The notes: generated from the letters alone by a model not told the origin. Counted from the stretch's first letter, positions 16,587 to 26,433 are shown. The stretch is 62,513 nt of DNA from JAWXCF01 sp034440515 (GCA_034440515.1 JAWXCF010000089.1:1-62513); one strand, 5' to 3'. Program-made: numbers and translations.

Positions 16587-16952
16587 CTAGATTAAAACCC
16601 AACTACCTAGGAGCCAATATAATATTGCACCACTCAGTCCTTCGTGCTTATATGTAACTTGTTTGTTAAAGACCTTGAACATTATTTTTTTTGGAAGATG
16701 TCTATTTGATTTTGAATAAAATGTGGTGTATTTGTCAATAACAACATAGGAAATACTGTCTAATGGGCAATTGTTTTCTTCACTTACTCTTTGAATTAGT
16801 TTATTCATTTTGATGTCAATAGATTTTCTATTCTGTTTTGAAAACCCTTGACCAACGGCATCTCTATTTGTTTGAGAATAAAGAGAATTTGAACAAAAAA
16901 ATACTATAAGACTTAAGATAAAGCATAATTTATATAAATTAAGTATTTTCAT
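16587..16952 (-). CDS. Hypothetical exported protein
   Basis: A 121-residue protein with a signal-like N-terminus (about residues 6-26, then LYSQTN), a polar middle (residues 33-70 with NKLIQRVSEENNCPLDSISY) and a hydrophobic C-terminus (GAILYWLLGSWVLI, residues 108-121) that could be a membrane anchor or part of a beta-strand cap. The only Cys after the signal is at about 62. I do not recognise the family. A -7-like box (TAGTTTTG on the minus strand, 17050-17057) lies about 98 nt upstream. Confidence 0.55.
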   Translation of the reverse strand: MKILNLYKLCFILSLIVFFCSNSLYSQTNRDAVGQGFSKQNRKSIDIKMNKLIQRVSEENNCPLDSISYVVIDKYTTFYSKSNRHLPKKIMFKVFNKQVTYKHEGLSGAILYWLLGSWVLI

Positions 16953-17150
16953 AATATTTAATGATTTATTTCTTATTAGATTAGGAACTTAATTGTTAGA
17001 ACTTTAACTATTGTAGTGGATCTGTTTGTTGTAGCTTAAATTCACTAAACAAAACTACCTAAATCCTTTTTTAAAAATATACAATTTAATAAGTCAATCT
17101 CCAATTCATTATTCCTGACGAAATACTGTAGGTCATTATGCCTTTAGCAT

Positions 17151-17158
17151 TATATTTG
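17151..17158 (+). promoter_or_regulatory. Putative -7 box (TATATTTG)
   Basis: Matches TAnnTTTG, 16 nt before the DUF4175 gene's ATG at 17175. Confidence 0.45.
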
Positions 17159-17174
17159 ATACCTACTGTTACAG

Positions 17175-20100
17175 ATGCCTGCCCTGCAAAATAATTATGA
17201 ACTCTTATTAGACAAATTGCGCTCATTTAAGCGGAAATACTATCTAAATGAAATACTCAGGGGTTTTATATATTTCATTGCAATACTGTTAATTAGCTAT
17301 TTAATAGCGGCATTTTTGGAATATTTGGGTCGATTGGATCCCCTACCCAGAACCATTTTGTTTTGGAGCTTTATAGCTGTAAATGTTTGGGTAATCATTA
17401 GATTTATTGCGTTACCAATTTTCAGTTTGGTAGAACTAAGACAAGGCATTAGCACAGAGCAAGCCGCCAATATAATAGGTCGTCACTTTAGCGATGTAAA
17501 AGACAAACTGTTAAATACCCTGCAACTGCATCAGCAGGCAACAGTTAGCACAGACCTTGGAGCCAGAAGCCTTATTGAAGCCTCAATTAATCAAAAGGCA
17601 GTTCAGTTAAAGCCAATTCCATTTATAAATGCAATAGACTTATCGGGTAATAAAAGGTACCTAAAGTGGGTATTGCCTCCAGTTGCTATCATTATATTGT
17701 TACTGATAGTAGCTCCCAAAATATTAAGAGATAGTACTACAAGACTGGTTGCCTACAACAAAACGTTTGAAAAAGAGGCTCCATTTAAATTTGAGTTGCT
17801 GAACAAAGAGTTAAAGGCAATGCGTGGGGAAGACTTTGCTATTAAATTAAGTGTTGCAGGTGAGCAATTGCCAGCAGAAGTATTCATAATAGTAGATGGT
17901 AATAAGGTAAAAATGAATGCAGAGGGTAAGTCCTCTTTCAACTACACCCTACGTAGCCTAAGTAAGCGGGAATATCAGATAGAGTTTACAGCAAATGGAT
18001 TTACTACAAAAAAGTATTTGCTAAAGGTAAACCCGAAAGCAGGACTTGAAAAGTTTGAAGTTAGCGTGAAATACCCAAGCTATTTGGGTAAGAAAGACGA
18101 AGTGCTTAGCAATGCTGGAGATATGACTTTGCCACAAGGAACAATAGTCAAATGGCAGTTTTATCCTGTTGATGCAGAAACACTAAGCCTGATATTAGGT
18201 GCTGAAAATAAAGAAGTTACTAAAAACGAAGTGGGCGAATATGTATGGCAAAGCAAAGTAATGCAAGACCAAGACTACACCGTATTAACCCAAAATAGAT
18301 ATATGAGTAAGCCTGATAGCATTAGCTATCAGATAACTGTGATACCAGATGCAGCACCAAGTATAACTGCGACAGAAGAACGTGACCCAAATATTAAACA
18401 GGCAGCATTGTTTAATGGAGACATTCACGACGACCACGGCTTTAGCAGATTGCATTTTGTATATAAATTTACAAAACGCAGTGATAGCGCTTCCAGAAAA
18501 TCGCCCAATAGTGGCAGCATAAATTTACCCCTGGCACCAGGCAGGTTAGACCAAAGCTTTGTTTACTATTGGGATATGACCAATGTAAAAGTAAGCCCAG
18601 GCGATGAGTTAGAATATTATATAGAAGTCTATGACAACGATGGTGTAAATGGTGCAAAGTCTGCTAGAACACAAAGTTTCTACTATAAAACACCAAGCCT
18701 AAATGAAATAGAAAAGGACAATGCTAAGAATATGGCAGAATTGCAAAAGGATATGGAGTCTGCTATGAAGGAAGCTCAACAATTGCAAAAAGAATTAGAA
18801 AAGGAACGTAGAAGTTTGACCAATAAACCAAATTTAGATTTTCAAGATAAAAAGCGTCTCCAAACCTTGTTGAATAGGCAAAAGGAGTTGCAAGAAAAAA
18901 TGAAAAAACTAAATGAGCAATATGAGAAAAATTTAAAAGATAGAAACGAGTTTACCCCACTAGAAAAAGAACTGCAAGAGAAAAATGATCGATTGCTAGA
19001 ACTGATGAAGCAGATGAATGACCCAGAAATGGAAAAAATGGCGCAGGAACTTCAAAAGCAATTAGATAAAGACGATAAGGAAGGCTTGCAAAAGCAGTTG
19101 AGTGAAATGCAAGAGAAAGATAAAGAATTGCAAAAAGACCTAGAGCGAATGCAAGAAATGTACAAGCAATTGGAGTTTGAGCAAAACTTAAATCAAAATA
19201 TCGAAAAATTAGATAAACTAAAGGAAGATCAAGAAAAATTAGCAGAAAAAACAGAAAAATCACCTGCTAATGATGCACAAAAGCAAGAGCAATTGAAAGA
19301 AGAGCAGAAGAAAATTGATAAGGAGTTTGACGAGGTGAAAAAGGATATTGAAAAGCTGGAGAAAATAAACGATGAACTTGAGAATAAAAATGAAATGGAA
19401 GACACCAAACCAGAGCAGGAAGATATAGACGATGCGATGGAGAAAAGTGAGGAAGATCTAGAAAAGAAAGAGAATAGTAAAGCTGCTAAAAATCAAAAAG
19501 ATGCAGGGAAGAATATGCAGAAGATGAAAGAAAAGCTAGAAAAAATGAAAATGGAAGCAGATAGCGATGCAAAAATGGAGGACTATAATACGCTGAGAGA
19601 AATATTAGACAACTTGATCTATGTGAGTAAGGAACAAGAACGATTAATGTCTAAAATAGCAGATGTAAATGAGTATAATTCTGAGTTTCTAGAACTATCT
19701 AAAAGGCAAAGACAACTAAAAGATGATGCTACGCTAATAGAAGATAGCCTATTAGCACTAAGTAAGCGGGTGCCAGAGATAAGTGGATTTGTAAATAAAG
19801 AGATAGCAGAGATAAACTTTAATATGAATCAAGCTCTTGATGCATTGAGTAAGCGAAATCTTGGTGAGGGTCAAAAATATCAGCAATTTGCAATGACTTC
19901 GCTAAATAACTTGGCACTAATGTTAAGTGAAAGTCTTGAGAATATGCAAGAAAGTATGAAGATGGACGCAGACAGTAAGCCTGGTAAAAAGCCAAGCAAA
20001 AAGAAAGGTAAGAAGCCTGGAAAAATGTCTATGAAGCAACTGCGGGAACAACAGCAACAATTGCAAAAAGACCTACAGGGTATGAAAAAAGACCAAGAGG

Positions 20101-20558
20101 GGCAACAAAAAGATGGGCAAAATGGTAAGGACGGTCAAAGCAAAAAATTAGCTGAAATGGCTGCCAGACAAGAAGCACTACGCAGAAGACTACAAGAACT
20201 GAATGAGCAGCGTAATAAAGACGGTTTGACTCCTAGCAAGGAAATTCAGGAGATTCAAAAAATGATGGAGGAGCAAGAGAAAGATATTGTAAATAATAGA
20301 ATATCTGACAGAACCCTAAAGCGCCAAAAGGAAATAGAGACCAGAATGCTAGAGAGTGAAAAGGCTGAACGTATGCAAGATCAAGATGAACAACGCAAAG
20401 CCGAACAAGGTAAAGATAAGAAGAATTTAAACCCACCTCTATTTAAAAAATACATTAGGCTGAAGGAACAAGAGGATGAAATGTTGAGAATGACCCCGCC
20501 TGCCTATAATAGCTATTACAGACAAAAGGTTAAAGCATATTTTGGAGCTAAGAAATAG
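17175..20558 (+). CDS. Large DUF4175-family membrane/coiled-coil protein
   Basis: A 1127-residue protein. Three hydrophobic helices at the N-terminus (about 27-47, 58-80 and 160-178) anchor it in the inner membrane. Next come beta-rich, Ig-like segments (about 195-520, e.g. VKYPSYLGKKDEV and the EERDPNIKQAALFNG region) and a very long Glu/Lys/Gln-rich coiled coil (about 530-1090). The layout is that of DUF4175/TIGR02302-type proteins of Bacteroidota and Alphaproteobacteria, which can lie near VWA/MoxR clusters, as batABC does here 3 kb away. Function unknown; the coiled coil suggests a scaffold. The stop is 1 nt from the convergent kinase gene. Confidence 0.82.
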   Translation: MPALQNNYELLLDKLRSFKRKYYLNEILRGFIYFIAILLISYLIAAFLEYLGRLDPLPRTILFWSFIAVNVWVIIRFIALPIFSLVELRQGISTEQAANIIGRHFSDVKDKLLNTLQLHQQATVSTDLGARSLIEASINQKAVQLKPIPFINAIDLSGNKRYLKWVLPPVAIIILLLIVAPKILRDSTTRLVAYNKTFEKEAPFKFELLNKELKAMRGEDFAIKLSVAGEQLPAEVFIIVDGNKVKMNAEGKSSFNYTLRSLSKREYQIEFTANGFTTKKYLLKVNPKAGLEKFEVSVKYPSYLGKKDEVLSNAGDMTLPQGTIVKWQFYPVDAETLSLILGAENKEVTKNEVGEYVWQSKVMQDQDYTVLTQNRYMSKPDSISYQITVIPDAAPSITATEERDPNIKQAALFNGDIHDDHGFSRLHFVYKFTKRSDSASRKSPNSGSINLPLAPGRLDQSFVYYWDMTNVKVSPGDELEYYIEVYDNDGVNGAKSARTQSFYYKTPSLNEIEKDNAKNMAELQKDMESAMKEAQQLQKELEKERRSLTNKPNLDFQDKKRLQTLLNRQKELQEKMKKLNEQYEKNLKDRNEFTPLEKELQEKNDRLLELMKQMNDPEMEKMAQELQKQLDKDDKEGLQKQLSEMQEKDKELQKDLERMQEMYKQLEFEQNLNQNIEKLDKLKEDQEKLAEKTEKSPANDAQKQEQLKEEQKKIDKEFDEVKKDIEKLEKINDELENKNEMEDTKPEQEDIDDAMEKSEEDLEKKENSKAAKNQKDAGKNMQKMKEKLEKMKMEADSDAKMEDYNTLREILDNLIYVSKEQERLMSKIADVNEYNSEFLELSKRQRQLKDDATLIEDSLLALSKRVPEISGFVNKEIAEINFNMNQALDALSKRNLGEGQKYQQFAMTSLNNLALMLSESLENMQESMKMDADSKPGKKPSKKKGKKPGKMSMKQLREQQQQLQKDLQGMKKDQEGQQKDGQNGKDGQSKKLAEMAARQEALRRRLQELNEQRNKDGLTPSKEIQEIQKMMEEQEKDIVNNRISDRTLKRQKEIETRMLESEKAERMQDQDEQRKAEQGKDKKNLNPPLFKKYIRLKEQEDEMLRMTPPAYNSYYRQKVKAYFGAKK

Positions 20559-20559
20559 T

Positions 20560-21993
20560 TCAGCTGTTTACCAAATCTGCCATTTCCTGAATAAGTTTAT
20601 TCTTGGCAATTTTTAAGGTAATTTCATATTTTATCACCTCTGTTTTATAGGTTATATTCTTAATCAGTTCCTTAGCTATTATGGCATCTTGTATATGCCT
20701 TAATTGATGCTTCAGTATATTTAACTGTTGAATAGTTAGAAAATCAATTGTCAATACTCTGCCTTCATCATCTATTATTTGCTTTTTATTTAGCTTAATA
20801 GTATTGATGTCCTGAAAAGTGTAAATCCATAATTTGTAAAATTTATCTACCAGTGTGCTTTCTTCATATTTGTTGGTAAATGCTGTAATGGGGTACATAT
20901 TGGCGAGTTTCTTATAGTCGTACTTGCTCTTTTTTAGTAATTCTAGTTTATAGCTTTGTTCCTTTTTTAATACAACACGTAGCTTTTTATACAGTTTATC
21001 TAGTTCAGGATTGGTGTTTTGGCTTTGATGATTAGAATAAATTTTGTGTACTTTTAGTTGATTATATCCTGCAAGTTCATTGTAGGTCATTAAAAAAATA
21101 TGTTTCCACGTGTGTATGGTGTAATCATTAGTTTGACTGAATATATCGTAAAATAATACTTGCAGTGGCTCAGGTATATATCTCATCTTTAGGTGAGGTA
21201 TTTGCCTAACTAATAGGTATTTAGACTGTTCGCCGTATGCATATAGTTTCTTGTCAATATTTTCTGGCAGCGTAGTTCCAACTTTTACAAATGGTAGAAA
21301 TTTCATTCCAGCAAAGGGGTGAATGCCAAACAGTATTTTGTAGGCTATGATGCTTAATCCAAATATATCCCAAGACTTATTCTTACTTATTTCTTCTGCT
21401 TTATAGTTTGATTTTGGAGCATATTCCGGTGAGTAGCTAGGGGACTGAATCTTAATATCGTCATTCCATATTTGTATGCTGTCCAAATCTATCAGGTGGC
21501 TTTGCCCAGAATTATCCATTATGAAGTTTTGAGGTCGCACGTCTACAATGGTGTAGTAACCAGCATCATACAATTGATTCACCGTTTCACCTATGTTACA
21601 GCAAATCATTAGACGTGATAATAGGTCTTTTATGCCTTTTCTATTTAGGTTGGGTTGCAGTTTTAGCAACTGATGAGGGGGACTTAGCGACTCCAGATAT
21701 TCTAGCCCTAGACCCTCTATCTTTTTCATATAGAATCCTTGTTGTAGCAGCAGTTGTCCTTTGCTTACAGTAGTAGATTCATAATACTCCAGTGGCCAGG
21801 CTAGGTGTGAACTTAATAATGGTCTGTTATTAACTAAATAATTTAGCTTTTCTCGTTTTTGTATTACGTCCTTATTGTCAATATATAGTTTTAACAGCTG
21901 CCTTGGCCTATTTCTTATGGTGTAAATTTTAGCCTCTGCACCCTCTGCAATAGGTGAATCGCTTTTGCTACTATATTCTAATTCTATGGTCAT
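20560..21993 (-). CDS. Hanks-type protein kinase of a vWA-PP2C-kinase (TerY-P) triad
   Basis: A 477-residue soluble protein with an N-terminal protein kinase domain (about 10-300): Gly-rich loop IAEGAEAKIY (15-24), Lys35 in LLKLYI, catalytic loop IVDVRPQN (149-156; Asp151, Asn156, Arg in place of the usual HRD Arg/Lys layout), metal-binding DLDS (169-172) instead of DFG, and an SPEYAP segment like the APE motif. Key acidic residues are present, so it is probably active. About 170 residues of hydrophilic, helical sequence follow. It shares a TAATG overlap with the PP2C gene; the cluster is vWA, PP2C, kinase on one strand. Targets unknown. Confidence 0.85.
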   Translation of the reverse strand: MTIELEYSSKSDSPIAEGAEAKIYTIRNRPRQLLKLYIDNKDVIQKREKLNYLVNNRPLLSSHLAWPLEYYESTTVSKGQLLLQQGFYMKKIEGLGLEYLESLSPPHQLLKLQPNLNRKGIKDLLSRLMICCNIGETVNQLYDAGYYTIVDVRPQNFIMDNSGQSHLIDLDSIQIWNDDIKIQSPSYSPEYAPKSNYKAEEISKNKSWDIFGLSIIAYKILFGIHPFAGMKFLPFVKVGTTLPENIDKKLYAYGEQSKYLLVRQIPHLKMRYIPEPLQVLFYDIFSQTNDYTIHTWKHIFLMTYNELAGYNQLKVHKIYSNHQSQNTNPELDKLYKKLRVVLKKEQSYKLELLKKSKYDYKKLANMYPITAFTNKYEESTLVDKFYKLWIYTFQDINTIKLNKKQIIDDEGRVLTIDFLTIQQLNILKHQLRHIQDAIIAKELIKNITYKTEVIKYEITLKIAKNKLIQEMADLVNS

Positions 21994-22739
21994 TAGGCTG
22001 AGAACATAGTTGCAATTATCAAGGATTTATCATCCTCTTGTATGGCTATATCTTCATTTCCGTTTGTAATCATTTCTGCAAATCGTTTGTTTATTTCGTC
22101 TTGCTCAACATCCATATCAATTAATGCAGCAATATTGCTTTCCAAAAATGGTTGATATATACTTGCCTTATCTGCAGTTTTTTCTATGCAATAGTTCTCA
22201 AAGCCGTCGGTACACAATATGAATGCACCTACTTCTTGCACTTCATATTCTTCATAAAATTTTTTCCATTGCGATTTCTGCATATTCCACAAATCACACA
22301 CATAGTTGGTTTCATTTACATATTCAGACCTGTGTAGATATTTGGCTATTTGCCACTTATCTGTAGTTTTATAGCCTATATATCCGTCACCTAATTGTAG
22401 TGTATTTAGTGTGGTTCCGTTCATTTGGCACACCAACAATGTAGCAGCGTATTCGGCTATAATATCTACACTGCCAAATGCATTTTGATATATTTGTTTG
22501 ACGACGGCATTTATTATTCCAGCCACATCCCAAGGGCTTTGACTCAAATATTTTTGAACTGCTTTTACGGTCAATTCTGCAGCTTCTCTTCCGAATTGCC
22601 TGCTACCACATCCGTCACTTGCTATTGCAGTAAACTTTCCACCTAACATTCCTGCCCAAGTATAATCTTGAGAAACTTGACCTTCACCACTGTGTTTTTT
22701 ACCTGGTACCGATGCGAATGCATATTTAATTTTCATCAT
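21993..22739 (-). CDS. PP2C-type Ser/Thr phosphatase of the vWA-PP2C-kinase triad
   Basis: A 248-residue metal-dependent phosphatase, the natural antagonist of the adjacent kinase. Core PP2C acidic motifs: QDYTW (Asp25), AIASDGCGS (Asp42), LQLGDG (Asp118), LCTDGFE (Asp178) and the C-terminal EDDKSLIIA (Asp237). No signal or membrane segment. Start ATG at 22739 (a second ATG is adjacent). The upstream vWA gene ends 10 nt away and the downstream kinase start overlaps this stop by one nucleotide, so all three are one operon and probably stoichiometric partners. Confidence 0.9.
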   Translation of the reverse strand: MMKIKYAFASVPGKKHSGEGQVSQDYTWAGMLGGKFTAIASDGCGSRQFGREAAELTVKAVQKYLSQSPWDVAGIINAVVKQIYQNAFGSVDIIAEYAATLLVCQMNGTTLNTLQLGDGYIGYKTTDKWQIAKYLHRSEYVNETNYVCDLWNMQKSQWKKFYEEYEVQEVGAFILCTDGFENYCIEKTADKASIYQPFLESNIAALIDMDVEQDEINKRFAEMITNGNEDIAIQEDDKSLIIATMFSA

Positions 22740-22749
22740 TTAGTTTCTA

Positions 22750-23409
22750 CTATATTTTTAGACTAGCCCAATCATCTGTTGATGGCAGGCTAATGGTTTG
22801 TCCTGTTCTGCTGTTGCTAATGGTTTTCATACTGGCACTTAACCATTTAAAGAATTCTTGAAATTTAAGGTCTTGCAACATTTTTGCATTTCCCAATGAT
22901 TGCAACAATTCTAGGTCAGCGCCCTGAACACCTACCCCATAGTAGGTGTATTTACTATCGGCTTGATCATTTCGCAGCATAGTTCTTAGGGCGCCTACAT
23001 TTTGGTCTGGATTAGGCTGCCCATCAGTTATCATTACTACAAATGGTCGATAGTAGGGTTGCCCAGTTTCCTTATAATAGTTCTTTCTACGCTCTACCTC
23101 TGTCGTAGCTATTGCCATAGCATCTACCATTCTAGTACTGCCGTTTGCCTTCAATTTCGGAATTAACAACTCATTCACCAGCGTAGGTGGGCAAATCATT
23201 TCTATCTCGTCATTAAAGGTAATGACAGCAACCTCTAATCGTTGGCTGGTGGTGAAGTCGTTGTTGGTTTCTACTATAAACCTTTGTAGTCCTTCGTTCA
23301 GTTCCTCTATAGCAGCACCGTCCATACTGCCACTAGTGTCTAGCACCAATATACACAGGCACTTTTGTTCGTAATTTTTAGGAGTAAGCTCTGCAGTAAA
23401 TGACAGCAT
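22750..23409 (-). CDS. TerY-like von Willebrand factor A protein
   Basis: A 219-residue soluble vWA domain protein. MIDAS metal site residues are complete: DTSGS (24-28), the distal Thr in GSTRMVDAMA and the Asp in MITDGQPN. Strands and helices follow the usual Rossmann-like order, with no membrane segment, as in TerY rather than BatA. It is first in the triad operon with the phosphatase and kinase. vWA, PP2C and kinase triads are known as TerY-P cassettes proposed to act in stress or metal-response signalling. Divergent from batA, whose start is about 145 nt away; both could share a regulatory region. Confidence 0.88.
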   Translation of the reverse strand: MLSFTAELTPKNYEQKCLCILVLDTSGSMDGAAIEELNEGLQRFIVETNNDFTTSQRLEVAVITFNDEIEMICPPTLVNELLIPKLKANGSTRMVDAMAIATTEVERRKNYYKETGQPYYRPFVVMITDGQPNPDQNVGALRTMLRNDQADSKYTYYGVGVQGADLELLQSLGNAKMLQDLKFQEFFKWLSASMKTISNSRTGQTISLPSTDDWASLKI

Positions 23410-23554
23410 AGTATGCGATAGTTTTGGATTTGTAAATTAAAATGGAAAATTACGAATAGGCGTATTTAAATCACGAATTTTAGAATGATAATTGCATTCA
23501 TTTAATGGTATGAAATAGTTGGTGCAGCATAATCAACTATTTTTGGCGACAACT

Positions 23555-24550
23555 ATGCGATTTTTCACCAACTTTAGTTACTTGGCGTACCCTTGGGTAC
23601 TGTTGCTTTGGCTGGGCGTGTTTTGGATGTTATGGTCAAGATACAGGCGAAACAAAGCTGGTAGGCTAGAGCGAACAGGATTGCGAACCTCTATTAATCT
23701 TCCGCCGCCAGGCATAACGGTTCGTTTGCGAATTTATGTAATCAGAATATTACCTATAATCGAGGCATTCGCACTAATATTGCTAATTTATTCTATGGCT
23801 AGACCTAGGTCTCCACTAGCTGAAATTACCAATTATAGAAAGGGGATAGATATTCTGTTGGCAATGGATGTGAGTCAAAGTATGGAGAAAACTGACTTTA
23901 AGCCAAGCAGATTAGAAGCTGCAAAGAAAGTTGCCCTTGAGTTCATAGATGCACGCCAACAAGACCGTATAGGATTGGTGATGTTTTGTGGGGAAAGTTT
24001 CACAAAATGTCCTTTAACTATAGACCACGAAATGGTAAAACTTAGCATTAAGACTATAGATAGAAGCATATTGGTAGATGGTACGGCAATTGGTATGGGC
24101 TTGGCAACGGCTACAGATAGATTGAGGCACAGTGCAGCGAAAAGCAAAGTAGTTATATTATTAACTGACGGTGCTAATAATTCCGGTAAGATAGACCCAA
24201 AAACAGCAGCAGAATTGGCTGAAAAGTATAAAGTAAAGGTATATACCATTGGTATGGCTGGCTTAACAAATCTTGACCTGCCCTACCCCTACGCTGGTGA
24301 TGTAGAGATAGATGAGGAATTGATGCGATACATAGCAGACAAAACAGGAGGTTTGTATTTTCGAGCTACCGATAATAATTCACTTAGTAAAATATATCAA
24401 GAGATAAATACTCTTGAGAAAAGCAACCTAAACAGTCGTGGTAAACCCAAATATGAGGAGCACTTTGCAGGGTATTTATTTTGGGCTGGGATTTTAACTT
24501 TTTTCACTTTATTGCTTAGGTTAACCTGGCTGCGAAACATAATAGACTAG
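23555..24550 (+). CDS. batA: BatA, vWA-domain membrane protein
   Basis: A Bacteroides aerotolerance-type membrane protein. I place the start at ATG 23555 (MRFFTNFSYLAYPWVLLLWL, 331 residues); a TTG at 23519 would only add 12 residues. Two transmembrane segments precede the vWA domain (about 10-28 and 62-80), which carries MIDAS MDVSQSM (104-110) and LLTDGANNSG; a last hydrophobic segment is near 305-325. The domain faces the periplasm or cytoplasm face of the membrane depending on family model. First gene of batABC, divergent from the TerY-P triad. No MoxR or DUF58 neighbour is present. Confidence 0.9.
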   Translation: MRFFTNFSYLAYPWVLLLWLGVFWMLWSRYRRNKAGRLERTGLRTSINLPPPGITVRLRIYVIRILPIIEAFALILLIYSMARPRSPLAEITNYRKGIDILLAMDVSQSMEKTDFKPSRLEAAKKVALEFIDARQQDRIGLVMFCGESFTKCPLTIDHEMVKLSIKTIDRSILVDGTAIGMGLATATDRLRHSAAKSKVVILLTDGANNSGKIDPKTAAELAEKYKVKVYTIGMAGLTNLDLPYPYAGDVEIDEELMRYIADKTGGLYFRATDNNSLSKIYQEINTLEKSNLNSRGKPKYEEHFAGYLFWAGILTFFTLLLRLTWLRNIID

Positions 24551-24553
24551 TAG

Positions 24554-25606
24554 ATGCACATATACGACATAATAAAATTGTGGTTTCTGCTGGGGGTTTT
24601 CCCTTTAATCATTATAGCTAGATACTACTTTAAATGGCGCAAGCGTGCCATAAATAGTCTGGGCGATGTCCATATGCAGCGCCTTAGATTAATACATAGA
24701 CCACATACCGGTACACCTTGGGTGAATGCTGGGATTGGTGCCTTAATTCTATTGGTAATCGCACTATGTGACGTTAGAGTAGGCGGAATTAAGGAAAAAG
24801 TGGCCTATCCAGGACTTGATGTTGCCTTTGTATTAGACGTGAGTAAAAGTATGGATTGCCAAGATATATTGCCCAATAGACTGGAGCGTGCTAAAAGCTT
24901 GTTAGCTAATGTGCTGAAAACTAATCTTAACATAAACGCAGGGATTATAGTATTTGCACAAAATCCATATGTGCTGTGCCCTATGACAGATGATTTAGAG
25001 TTAGTAGATCAGTTTGCAATGAGTACAGCGACAGATATGGTGAGTGAGCAAGGAACTAATGTGAGTGAAGCTTTAGATGCTGGTTATCAACTGCTATATC
25101 CAAAAAAGGGAAATTTAAACTATGCTAGTCCAAATAAAAAGATAATAATATTACTAACAGATGGCGAGAATAATCAATCCGATTATTTCTCTGAAGTAAA
25201 TAACAAGCTAAGAAATAAAGACATAAAAGTATTGGCTGTGGCCTGTGGTACTATGCAGGGAGCACCTATTCCGACCAATAAATCAGAAATGGAAGAACGA
25301 TTTATTAAGGATAAAAAGGGAGCTGTAGTTATATCTAAACCTGACATTAATTTATTGCAAAACATTACTAGCGAGGCTGGTGGTCATAGTTATATAATGA
25401 GCAATGATAGAAGCACGCTGAATCAAATAAATAACTATATGGCTGGGCAAAAGATAATAAGTGCCGCTGCTGTAGAGCGAACTGGAGAATTTCCATTATT
25501 TCCCATATTTATCTTATTAGCCTGTATGCTGCTGACTAGGAACATATTAATGCCGATATTTAAACATCAAGTAATAGATAGGTCTAAAAAAATACTACAC
25601 AGATGA
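24554..25606 (+). CDS. batB: BatB, vWA-domain membrane protein
   Basis: A 350-residue homologue of BatA with the same plan: N-terminal hydrophobic segments (about 5-24 and 58-75), MIDAS site VLDVSKSM (93-100), LLTDGENNQS, and a C-terminal helix (PLFPIFILLACMLL). It sits 3 nt after batA and its last codons overlap batC by 4 nt (ATGA), so the three are translationally coupled. Together with BatA the vWA domains are thought to form a complex bearing on stress tolerance. Confidence 0.9.
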   Translation: MHIYDIIKLWFLLGVFPLIIIARYYFKWRKRAINSLGDVHMQRLRLIHRPHTGTPWVNAGIGALILLVIALCDVRVGGIKEKVAYPGLDVAFVLDVSKSMDCQDILPNRLERAKSLLANVLKTNLNINAGIIVFAQNPYVLCPMTDDLELVDQFAMSTATDMVSEQGTNVSEALDAGYQLLYPKKGNLNYASPNKKIIILLTDGENNQSDYFSEVNNKLRNKDIKVLAVACGTMQGAPIPTNKSEMEERFIKDKKGAVVISKPDINLLQNITSEAGGHSYIMSNDRSTLNQINNYMAGQKIISAAAVERTGEFPLFPIFILLACMLLTRNILMPIFKHQVIDRSKKILHR

Positions 25607-26298
25607 TGCATTTTATTCAATTATATATCCTGATAGTTGTGTTGTTTGTCTCCCCGTTTCACGCTAACTACATTAAGCGATTGCTTTTTGAGGGTAATAA
25701 AGCTATAGTGTCAAAAGATTATGCACTAGCCTTGGAATATTATGAGGAAGTACTAAAACAAGAGCCAGATAATTTCTTAGCCCAGTATAATAAAGGCAGC
25801 ATATTTTACACTACCAACAAGTATTGGCAGGCTGCTGAAGCTTGGGCTAAGGCTAGCTATACTGCACCAGATGCAGCGCAAAAGTCTATTGTCTTTTACA
25901 ATTTAGGTAATACTTATTTGCAACGAGAAAACTGGACTAAATCTATACAGCATTACAGTTCTGCATTAAAGCAGAACCCAGATAATGTATATGCTAAGTA
26001 CAATTTGAGCTATGCTTTGCTAAAGAAAAAACAAGACGAACAAACCAATCCACAACCCAATAGTGGCGGAAAAGATGGAGATAAGGAACAGCCTAAAGAT
26101 GACAAAGCTGATAAAGGAGCAAACAATGACAAGGGTGATCAAGGTGATAAACCTCAACCCGAACAGCAATTGGGTGCAGATGAGGCTGAGCAAATGTTAG
26201 ATGCGCTTCAGCAACAAGAAGACGAAATAAGACGACGACTTTACAGAATGAATCAGAAGGATCCGAATCTGAAAAAAGAAAGTGAAACACCTTGGTAA
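25603..26298 (+). CDS. batC: BatC, TPR protein of the Bat cluster
   Basis: A 231-residue protein with an N-terminal hydrophobic segment (about 5-18), three TPR-like helix pairs (about 25-140; NYALALEYYEEVLKQEPDN-like units and YNLGNTYLQRENWTKSIQHY) and a charged, Lys/Asp/Gln-rich tail (about 145-230) of low complexity. This matches BatC, the TPR partner in batABC. The Bat cluster ends here: no BatD or BatE follows, as next is a distant nrnA-like gene. ATGATG start overlaps batB. Confidence 0.87.
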   Translation: MMHFIQLYILIVVLFVSPFHANYIKRLLFEGNKAIVSKDYALALEYYEEVLKQEPDNFLAQYNKGSIFYTTNKYWQAAEAWAKASYTAPDAAQKSIVFYNLGNTYLQRENWTKSIQHYSSALKQNPDNVYAKYNLSYALLKKKQDEQTNPQPNSGGKDGDKEQPKDDKADKGANNDKGDQGDKPQPEQQLGADEAEQMLDALQQQEDEIRRRLYRMNQKDPNLKKESETPW

Positions 26299-26433
26299 AT
26301 AGGATTGCGTAATATTTCATAGATGCAATTAAATTAACTAAGCATTGCACTTAAAGTTTATTTGAGTAGAAACTAAAACCTTCTTACCTCTTTCTTATAT
26401 TAATACTTATTCCGTCATTGTGCAATGGTATAG

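Noticed and set aside
18700..20450. Repetitive Lys/Glu/Gln-coding DNA as a possible tandem repeat
   Set aside because: It is the coiled-coil coding region of the DUF4175 gene and shows no exact repeat unit.
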